From contig CACXHC010000236.1 of the NCBI GenBank assembly GCA_902767285.1, positions 1-5,715 of the forward strand: a DNA stretch of 5,715 nucleotides, read 5' to 3'. The notes beneath the pieces are model-generated. The model was not told the origin of the DNA and ran no database searches. It saw only the letters and a list, made by a program, of their open reading frames with translations. The stretch comes from an uncultured Ruminococcus sp. GTDB lineage: Bacteria; Bacillota; Clostridia; Oscillospirales; Acutalibacteraceae. A program made the translations under genes and the position numbers. Each line of letters begins with the position of its first letter. The stretch's first letter is position 1. Shown here piece by piece: positions 1-4,808 of the stretch.

Positions 1-20
1 GGCTGTGAAAAAACAACAGC
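1..20. terminator. Small hairpin at the left edge, possible terminator of a gene outside the window
   Basis: Perfect 6-bp arms GGCTGT (1-6) and ACAGCC (15-20) enclose an A-rich 8-nt loop. No T-run follows on the + strand, so a + strand intrinsic terminator is not supported. On the - strand the T-run would fall outside the window and cannot be seen. It could be the terminator of a leftward gene, or of nothing. Confidence 0.3.
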
Positions 21-53
21 CCCAAGAAATATCCAATTTGTTGCTTATTTTCT

Positions 54-79
54 CTTCTTTTTTTTGAAAAAAAAAGAAG
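54..79. repeat. Inverted repeat 1, A/T-tract hairpin
   Basis: The left arm is CTTC followed by eight T (54-65). The right arm is eight A followed by GAAG (68-79). Two bases, GA, lie between them, giving 12 perfectly paired bases. The stem is mostly A-T. The flank on the right, CAAAAAAACTTTT (80-92), reappears in inverted form at 160-170 next to the second hairpin. This suggests that both belong to one family of intergenic palindromic elements. Function is unknown. Confidence 0.6.
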
Positions 80-159
80 CAAAAAAACTTTTACTATATA
101 AATTTTATGTGTTTCAACGAACATTCTATGATTAGTAAATAAATGTTTTTTACACAATT

Positions 160-216
160 AAAGTTTTTTGGAAAGGGTTTGGGAAAACCTTTTTTTCAAA
201 AAAGGTTTTCCCAAGA
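160..216. repeat. Inverted repeat 2, perfect 17-bp-arm palindrome upstream of sigK
   Basis: The left arm TTGGGAAAACCTTTTTT (179-195) and its exact reverse complement (198-214) are separated only by TC, so a strong hairpin is expected on either strand. The lead-in AAAGTTTTTTG (160-170) is shared, inverted, with the first hairpin. A further TTGG (168-171) and CCAA (220-223) could extend the stem across an internal loop. A run of five T (224-228) follows about 10 nt beyond the stem, too far for a classical terminator tail. It most resembles a dispersed palindromic (MITE- or REP-like) intergenic element. A role as a transcription barrier before sigK is an inference. Confidence 0.7.
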
Positions 217-286
217 AAGCCAATTTTTCACGGCATCCACACAAAAAATACGAATTAACTGTCACAAATCCGAATATTATGTAAAC

Positions 287-294
287 GGAGGTGA
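287..294 (+). promoter_or_regulatory. Ribosome binding site that sets the sigK start
   Basis: GGAGGTGA is a near-complete match to the anti-Shine-Dalgarno sequence. Two consecutive in-frame ATG codons follow at 296 and 299. Counting from GGAGG (287-291), the second ATG has the normal spacing of 7 nt and the first only 4 nt, so 299 is preferred. The alternative adds one methionine. Confidence 0.85.
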
Positions 295-298
295 GATG

Positions 299-976
299 AT
301 GTTCGAAACACTCATATCATTTTTAATGCTGGCGATACTTCATGTAGTGGGGGCGGGGAGTTTTCCGAAACCGCTTTCGGCAAAAGAGGAGAAAAAGCAA
401 ATCGAACTCATGAAAAACGGCAGTCGAGAGGCTCGAAACATTCTGGTAGAACACAATCTCAGGTTAGTTGCCCACATTGTCAAAAAATACGGCAATATGC
501 CGTATGACAGTGACGACCTTGTTTCCGTAGGAACTATCGGATTAATAAAGGCAATCGACAGTTATGATTCCGAAAAAAATGCCAAATTATCAAGTTATGC
601 GTCACGATGTATCGAAAACGAAATATTGATGTATTTCAGGAGCAGAAAAAAAGATGTTCTCGATATTTCTCTTGATGAGGTAATAGACGTTGACAAAGAC
701 GGCAACTCGCTCACTTTAATGGACATAATCGCTGATGATACTGACATTTCGGAGCAGACCGCACAAAAAATCAATTACGAAAAGGCACGGGAATATCTCG
801 AAAAACTCCCCGAACGAGAAAAAAATATAATAAAATTGCGTTTTGGAATTGACGGAAAAGACCCTCTAACACAAAAACAAATATCCGATATGTTCGGCAT
901 ATCTCGCTCGTATGTGTCGAGAATAGAGAAAAGAGCAATCAAAATGCTTTCGGAAATGTTTCAAAAACATACATAA
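299..976 (+). CDS. sigK: RNA polymerase sporulation sigma factor SigK (pro-sigma-K), intact
   Basis: This 225-residue sigma-70 family factor would direct RNA polymerase to late mother-cell genes (cortex, coat, mother-cell lysis). Residues 1-20 are a hydrophobic pro-sequence (LISFLMLAILHVVGAG). They precede SFPKPLS, which corresponds to AFPQPLS of Bacillus subtilis pro-sigma-K. In that species the membrane protease SpoIVFB removes the pro-sequence. Region 2 spans about 40-114, with EHNLRLVAHIVKKY (51-64), the core-binding GTIGLIKAI (78-86) and YASRCIENEILMYFR (100-114). Region 4 contains PEREKNIIKLRFG (181-193) and the helix-turn-helix ISDMFGISRSYVSRIEKRA (195-213). LVAHIVKKY and ISRSYVSRIEKRA favour SigK over its paralog SigE. 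The gene is not split by a skin-like element and has no frameshift. It ends 106 bp before nusB, which has its own promoter. The pro-sequence is about six residues shorter than in B. subtilis. Confidence 0.9.
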   Translation: MFETLISFLMLAILHVVGAGSFPKPLSAKEEKKQIELMKNGSREARNILVEHNLRLVAHIVKKYGNMPYDSDDLVSVGTIGLIKAIDSYDSEKNAKLSSYASRCIENEILMYFRSRKKDVLDISLDEVIDVDKDGNSLTLMDIIADDTDISEQTAQKINYEKAREYLEKLPEREKNIIKLRFGIDGKDPLTQKQISDMFGISRSYVSRIEKRAIKMLSEMFQKHT

Positions 977-1016
977 ATTATTTATTAAAAAGTAAATTTT
1001 CAATAATTTGTGTCTA

Positions 1017-1045
1017 TTGCTTTATTGTGATATATGTGGTAAAAT
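1017..1045 (+). promoter_or_regulatory. Sigma-A-type promoter for the nusB operon
   Basis: The -35 element TTGCTT (1017-1022) and the -10 element TAAAAT (1040-1045, five of six consensus bases) are 17 bp apart. TGg directly before the -10 makes it an extended -10. Transcription should begin near 1052, leaving a leader of about 30 nt before nusB. A weaker overlapping option is TTGTGT (1008-1013) with TATATG (1031-1036). The position just after the sigK stop suggests that the housekeeping operon is transcribed independently of the sporulation gene. Confidence 0.75.
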
Positions 1046-1082
1046 AAATATGTATGTATAAGTTGGTAAAGGAGAGCCTTTT

Positions 1083-1538
1083 ATGAGCGATGCTGAAAAA
1101 AACAATGGCAAAAAAGCCGAAAAATCCCAATTAATAGCCAAAAAACGAGAGGCAAGAGAGTGTGTGTTTTCCATTTTATTTGAAATGACATTCACAAATG
1201 AACCATACAAAGATATTGTTGACAAAGCAATCGAAGCACGAACTTTAGAATTAAGTGATTTTGCCGTTGATTTGCTTGAATATTTCTCGGCAAATCAAGA
1301 ACTCGTTGACGGATATATTAAATCCAATATAAAAGGCTGGAAGTTTGAGCGTGTTTCACGAGTTGCCCTCAGCGTTATGAGATTGGCTCTCACCGAAATT
1401 TTAAGCACCGACACTTCGGCAAGCATTATTATTAACGAAGCCGTTGAGATGACAAAAAAATATGCCGATAAAAAAGCATCATCTTTCGTAAACGCTGTTT
1501 TGGGTGCCGCCGTGCGAAGCATGAGCGATAATAATTAA
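1083..1538 (+). CDS. nusB: Transcription antitermination factor NusB
   Basis: This 151-residue all-helical RNA-binding protein pairs with ribosomal protein S10 (NusE). The pair binds boxA in rRNA leaders and prevents premature termination of rRNA transcripts. The domain starts near residue 20 with KKREARECVFSILFEM (20-35). It continues through GWKFERVSRVALSVMRLALTEIL (85-107) and ends with IIINEAVEMTKKYADKKASSFVNAVLGA (115-142), the most conserved block of the family. The first 20 residues are a Lys/Glu-rich extension beyond the usual start of about 130-140-residue NusB proteins. No internal start is better placed: the next Met is residue 35, inside the domain. AAAGGAG (1068-1074) lies 8 nt before the ATG. 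It is the first gene of the cluster, directly downstream of the promoter at 1017-1045. Confidence 0.93.
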   Translation: MSDAEKNNGKKAEKSQLIAKKREARECVFSILFEMTFTNEPYKDIVDKAIEARTLELSDFAVDLLEYFSANQELVDGYIKSNIKGWKFERVSRVALSVMRLALTEILSTDTSASIIINEAVEMTKKYADKKASSFVNAVLGAAVRSMSDNN

Positions 1539-1539
1539 T

Positions 1540-2499
1540 ATGAGTAAAAATAATTTTGTACTTGGTATAGATACCAGCAATTATACAACCTCGGTGGCAT
1601 TGTATGATGTCGATAATAACAAAATAATCCATGCCCGAAAGCTTCTGCCTGTTGCTGAAGGCGGGCGGGGTCTGCGTCAGAGTGATGCGGTGTTTCATCA
1701 CACATCACAACTGCATGATGTTATGTCACAGCTTTACGCAAAAATTGATTTTCTTCCCGAAATAATGGCTGTCGGAGTTTCGGCACGTCCACGAGATGCC
1801 GAAAATTCATATATGCCATGCTTTACTGTTGGTATGAATACGGCATATTCTATTGCTACGGTTCTCGGCGTACCTGTGTACGAATTTTCTCATCAAGCCG
1901 GACATATTGCAGCGGCGGTTTATTCGTCAGGGCATACCGAATTGTACAGCAAAGAATTTATTGCGTTTCATGTATCGGGAGGAACAACCGAAGCCGTATT
2001 GGTAAAGCCCGATAAAAATAATATTTTCCGTGCCGAAATAGTCGGACGTACACTCGACCTTCATGCCGGTCAGGGGGTAGACCGAGTTGGAGTAATGCTT
2101 GGTCTGAAATTCCCGTGCGGTGCGGAACTCGAAAATCTCGCAAAACAGTGCGATAAAAAAATCAGTGTGAAGGTATGTGTAAAAGATACAGATTGCTGTT
2201 TGTCGGGTATCGAGAATATATGTTCCAAAATGTTGCAAAATAATACTGATAAATCTGAGATTGCCTTAACATGCCTAATGTTTATCGAAAAAACACTCGA
2301 TACAATGTGCGGTAATATTTTGAAAAAATATGGGGATTTGCCTGTTCTGTTTGCCGGAGGAGTAATGTCCGACAGCATTATCCGAAACTCTCTCGCAAAG
2401 AAGTATGATTGTTTGTTTGCATCTGCGGAGCTTTCGTCTGATAATGCCTGCGGAACGGCAGTCCTCACAGCTCGAAAAATCGAAATCTTAGGGAGATGA
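1540..2499 (+). CDS. TsaD/Kae1-like domain protein (divergent paralog of the tRNA t6A enzyme)
   Basis: This 319-residue ASKHA-fold protein resembles TsaD (formerly Gcp, O-sialoglycoprotein endopeptidase), which transfers the threonylcarbamoyl group to A37 of tRNA. Retained features are the HxxxH metal motif HQAGH (118-122), the phosphate loop VSGGTTE (145-151), the D-x-x-AGxxxDR block (173-182), LSGIE (221-225), AGGV (272-275) and SSDNACGTA (299-307). The last includes D301, equivalent to the third TsaD metal ligand. Canonical signatures are altered: the N-terminal ETSCDET is DTSNYTT (11-17), AGEAFDK is AGQGVDR, and AGGVxxN has Asp at 278. It has 11 cysteines, nine of them between 193 and 304. 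Clostridia commonly carry such a paralog beside nusB/xseA, and a true tsaD should be elsewhere in the genome. Its role is unknown; t6A synthesis cannot be assumed. It begins 1 bp after the nusB stop without a clear Shine-Dalgarno sequence, so translational coupling is likely. Confidence 0.8.
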   Translation: MSKNNFVLGIDTSNYTTSVALYDVDNNKIIHARKLLPVAEGGRGLRQSDAVFHHTSQLHDVMSQLYAKIDFLPEIMAVGVSARPRDAENSYMPCFTVGMNTAYSIATVLGVPVYEFSHQAGHIAAAVYSSGHTELYSKEFIAFHVSGGTTEAVLVKPDKNNIFRAEIVGRTLDLHAGQGVDRVGVMLGLKFPCGAELENLAKQCDKKISVKVCVKDTDCCLSGIENICSKMLQNNTDKSEIALTCLMFIEKTLDTMCGNILKKYGDLPVLFAGGVMSDSIIRNSLAKKYDCLFASAELSSDNACGTAVLTARKIEILGR

Positions 2500-2505
2500 A
2501 AAATT

Positions 2506-3723
2506 ATGGCATCAAAATCTGTTCTCACAATATCCCAGCTGACAGCTTATATAAAAACAACGCTTGAGGGCGATTTGAAATTGAAATCGGTATTTGTCAG
2601 CGGTGAGATTTCAGGATGTAAAATTTATCCGTCATCTGGTCACATATATTTTTCACTCAAAGACGACAAAACAAAAATAAATTGTGTTATGTATGCCAAC
2701 AGTGCCGCTTTGCTGAGATTTGCTCCCAATGACGGAATGAAAGTTCTTGCTATGGGCAGAATATCGGTATACGCACAGCGTGGCGAATATCAATTTTGCG
2801 TTGAAAGTATGCAACCTGACGGTGTTGGCGAACTCGCCGTTGCTTATGAACAGTTGAAGAACCGCCTTTCTTCTGAGGGCGTTTTTGACGAAAAACATAA
2901 ACGTCCTATTCCGGAATTTCCACGCAAAATAGGTGTTGTTACGTCATCTTCGGGAGCAGTTATTCAAGATATAAAAAACGTGGTTTCCAGAAGATGCCCG
3001 CTTGCCGAAATAATTCTTTATCCGTCAGCGGTTCAGGGTGCCGAAGCTCCTGTCCAACTCATAAGGGGACTGAAATATTTCAATTCCAAAAGTGATATTG
3101 ATGTTATAATCATAGGACGAGGCGGAGGCTCGCTCGAAGAACTCAACTGTTTCAATGACGAAAATCTCGTTTGGACAATATATGATTCACATATTCCGAT
3201 CATTTCGGCGGTTGGCCACGAAACAGATTTTACATTGTGTGATTTTGTTTCGGATCTCCGTGTTCCCACCCCTTCGGCGGCGGCGGAACTTGCTGTTCCC
3301 GACAAATCGACAATGATAAAAAATATAGAGCAGATACTCGACAAAATGTATTGTACCATAAATGAAAAAATCCAAACGGCTTATCAGGATGTGGACAGGC
3401 TAAACGATACTATCGAAAAAAATTGCCCGAGTAAGTATTTGGAAAGCGAAATTCAATTTATAGATAATATCACTCAAAAAATAAAAAATTCTGTAAATAA
3501 TAAGCTGATACTCGAACAAGCAAATTTGAATATTCTTGCTGATTCCATAAACGCAAGAAATCCCATATATATTTTACAAAAAGGATATTCGTTCACCGAA
3601 AAAAACGGAAAATGCGTTTCTTCCGTAAAATCTCTCCAAACAGGTGACAAAATAAATATTCGTTTGTCTGATGGAACAATCGAATGTTCTGTCGTTTCCA
3701 TAAACAAAAAAGAGGAGGATTGA
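2506..3723 (+). CDS. xseA: Exodeoxyribonuclease VII large subunit
   Basis: This is the catalytic subunit of exonuclease VII, which degrades single-stranded DNA from either end to oligonucleotides and works with several XseB subunits. Residues 1-102 form the OB-fold DNA-binding domain (LTISQLTAYIK at 7-17, FVSGEISG at 30-37). The catalytic domain follows from about 125: KIGVVTSSSGAVIQDI (141-156), IIIGRGGGSLEEL (201-213), SAVGHETDFTL (234-244) and RVPTPSAAAE (252-261). After a helical segment (about 270-350), the conserved tail NPIYILQKGYSF (352-363) closes the protein. At 405 residues it is about 40-50 shorter than the E. coli and B. subtilis proteins, and the shortfall lies in the helical segment; all motifs are present. 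The gap to the preceding stop is 6 bp. The binding site GGGAG (2491-2495) lies inside the end of the upstream gene, which suggests coupled translation. Confidence 0.95.
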   Translation: MASKSVLTISQLTAYIKTTLEGDLKLKSVFVSGEISGCKIYPSSGHIYFSLKDDKTKINCVMYANSAALLRFAPNDGMKVLAMGRISVYAQRGEYQFCVESMQPDGVGELAVAYEQLKNRLSSEGVFDEKHKRPIPEFPRKIGVVTSSSGAVIQDIKNVVSRRCPLAEIILYPSAVQGAEAPVQLIRGLKYFNSKSDIDVIIIGRGGGSLEELNCFNDENLVWTIYDSHIPIISAVGHETDFTLCDFVSDLRVPTPSAAAELAVPDKSTMIKNIEQILDKMYCTINEKIQTAYQDVDRLNDTIEKNCPSKYLESEIQFIDNITQKIKNSVNNKLILEQANLNILADSINARNPIYILQKGYSFTEKNGKCVSSVKSLQTGDKINIRLSDGTIECSVVSINKKEED

Positions 3724-3729
3724 TTTTTT

Positions 3730-3921
3730 ATGTCCGATTACGAAAATTACGCAGATGCCAAAAAGCGTCTGGAAGAAATCGCCAAAGCCTTGGAAGAAAA
3801 AGATTTGACTCTTGAAAAGTCCATAGAGCTTTATGAAGAAGGTACAAAATTGGCTTCTGTTTGCTACGATATTCTTAATAAAGCAAAACTTAAATTTACA
3901 CAGTTAACACCGGAGCAGTAA
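3730..3921 (+). CDS. xseB: Exodeoxyribonuclease VII small subunit
   Basis: This 63-residue protein is the small subunit of exonuclease VII. In characterised enzymes several copies bind the coiled-coil arm of XseA and keep the nuclease under control. The family pattern is clear: YADAKKRLEEIAKALEEKDLTLEKSIELYEEGTKLA (7-42), two helices joined by the conserved D-L-T-L-E turn at about 25-29. A third helical part, CYDILNKAKLKFTQL (45-59), completes the domain. The length is normal and only the acidic tail seen in some relatives is missing. It starts 6 bp after xseA, with a strong site GAGGAGG (3712-3718) overlapping the last xseA codons. Such a strong site suits a subunit needed in excess over XseA, though that link is an inference. 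Confidence 0.93.
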   Translation: MSDYENYADAKKRLEEIAKALEEKDLTLEKSIELYEEGTKLASVCYDILNKAKLKFTQLTPEQ

Positions 3922-3928
3922 AATTAAA

Positions 3929-4795
3929 ATGAAAAATAAATATCTTGATTTAATAGAAAAAAATCTTGCCGAGATGCTTCCATCCGAAAACTGCACCGAG
4001 GCAAATGTAATAAAATCAATCAGATATAGCCTGCTTGCAGGCGGAAAGCGAATCCGCCCGACTTTGCTTCTCGCATTCAACGAGATTTTCGGAGGCGATA
4101 CGCAAACGGCACTTCCATTTGCCTGTGCTGTCGAGATGATACATACATATTCTCTCATACATGACGATTTGCCGTGCATGGATAATGACGACCTTCGCCG
4201 AGGCAAGCCGTCAAATCACGTTGTTTTTGGAGAAGATGTGGCACTGTTGGCAGGAGATGCACTTCAATCGCTGGCTTTTTCGAGTATGCTTTCGGCAGAT
4301 GTACTCAAAAAATCCGGTATAAATGGAGCAATCGCCGCCGGATTTCTGGCTAATGCCTCGGGAGCCACAGGAATGGTTGGAGGACAAGTCATCGACCTCG
4401 AAACCGAAAACAAAAATCCCGATATTGAAGCAATTCTCGAAATGTACTCCAAAAAAACCGGGGCATTAATAAAAGTGTCGTGCGAGATGGGTGCTGCGTT
4501 GTGCGGTGTTTATGATGATCCGAATGTAAAAACTTATGCTGAGAATATCGGACTTGCTTTTCAAATTGTAGATGATATTCTCGATATAGAATCCGACACT
4601 CAAACGCTTGGAAAACCTGTCGGAAGCGATGCCGAAAACAATAAGGTAAATTATGTTACCAAAACAGGTATTTCGGAATCTAAAAAATTAGTGGAAAAGC
4701 TCACCAAATCGGCGATAGATGCTCTTGAACAGATTCCTGCGGATACGCAGTTTCTGCAAGAACTTGCCGAACAGCTTGCACACAGGATAAAATAA
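3929..4795 (+). CDS. ispA: Polyprenyl synthetase, farnesyl diphosphate synthase type
   Basis: This 288-residue enzyme joins isopentenyl diphosphate to allylic diphosphates, giving geranyl and then farnesyl diphosphate for undecaprenyl lipids and other isoprenoids. It shows the whole trans-prenyltransferase signature: GGKRIRP (38-44), the first Asp-rich motif DDLPCMD (79-85) with RR at 90-91, MVGGQ (149-153), and the second Asp-rich motif DDILD (215-219) after FQIV. The C-terminal GSDAENNKVNYV (232-243) is the usual diphosphate-binding lysine region. Tyr74, five residues before the first Asp-rich motif, is typical of bacterial short-chain (C15) enzymes, so farnesyl rather than longer product is likely; product length is not proven by sequence. 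It lies 7 bp after xseB. GGAG (3912-3915), 13 nt from the ATG, is a rather distant binding site, so translation may partly depend on xseB. Confidence 0.93.
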   Translation: MKNKYLDLIEKNLAEMLPSENCTEANVIKSIRYSLLAGGKRIRPTLLLAFNEIFGGDTQTALPFACAVEMIHTYSLIHDDLPCMDNDDLRRGKPSNHVVFGEDVALLAGDALQSLAFSSMLSADVLKKSGINGAIAAGFLANASGATGMVGGQVIDLETENKNPDIEAILEMYSKKTGALIKVSCEMGAALCGVYDDPNVKTYAENIGLAFQIVDDILDIESDTQTLGKPVGSDAENNKVNYVTKTGISESKKLVEKLTKSAIDALEQIPADTQFLQELAEQLAHRIK

Positions 4796-4802
4796 AGGGT
4801 GA
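4794..4802 (+). promoter_or_regulatory. Ribosome binding site that sets the dxs GTG start
   Basis: AAAGGGTGA overlaps the ispA stop codon and lies 6 nt before GTG at 4809. No in-frame ATG exists until codon 36 (4914), which is inside the conserved domain, so GTG is the only plausible start. Confidence 0.75.
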
Positions 4803-4808
4803 AAAACG

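Larger units (their letters stand above)
1..298. other. Gene-free upstream region
   Basis: No coding region is supported here. The stretch is very AT-rich and holds three hairpins: 1-20, 54-79 and 179-214. Between the last two is an unremarkable AT-rich spacer (93-159). The sigK promoter should lie somewhere in 215-286, but I could not find a convincing sigma-A, sigma-E or sigma-K match there. An open frame runs in from 143 in phase with sigK, but it is made of hairpin sequence and has no ribosome binding site. Confidence 0.6.

Noticed and set aside
215..286. Sigma-E or sigma-K promoter for sigK, for example AATACGAAT near 248
   Set aside because: The -10-like sequence is partial and no matching -35 element lies at the proper distance. 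CGAATATT at 271 resembles a sigma-E -35 element, but its -10 would fall on the ribosome binding site.
143..298. N-terminal extension of sigK by 52 codons from an upstream in-frame ATG at 143
   Set aside because: The segment is translated hairpin and A/T-tract sequence, has no ribosome binding site, and bears no resemblance to sigma factors. A strong Shine-Dalgarno sequence sits at 287 just before ATG 299.
975..1009. Inverted repeat AAATTATT / AATAATTT between sigK and nusB as a terminator
   Set aside because: The arms are 8 bp of pure A-T with a long loop and no T-run, so the hairpin would be too weak to terminate.
1654..1678. G-rich stretch in the Kae1-like gene as a regulatory G-quadruplex
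   Set aside because: Only two adjacent short G-runs are present, and they encode an ordinary Gly/Arg loop in the correct frame.
2070..2528. 152-codon open frame on the - strand inside the Kae1-like gene
   Set aside because: It is antisense to a clear gene, has no recognisable domain and appears to result from codon bias in the sense frame.
3033..3359. 108-codon open frame on the - strand inside xseA
   Set aside because: It is antisense to conserved exonuclease motifs, and its low-complexity Ser-rich product is typical of a shadow frame.
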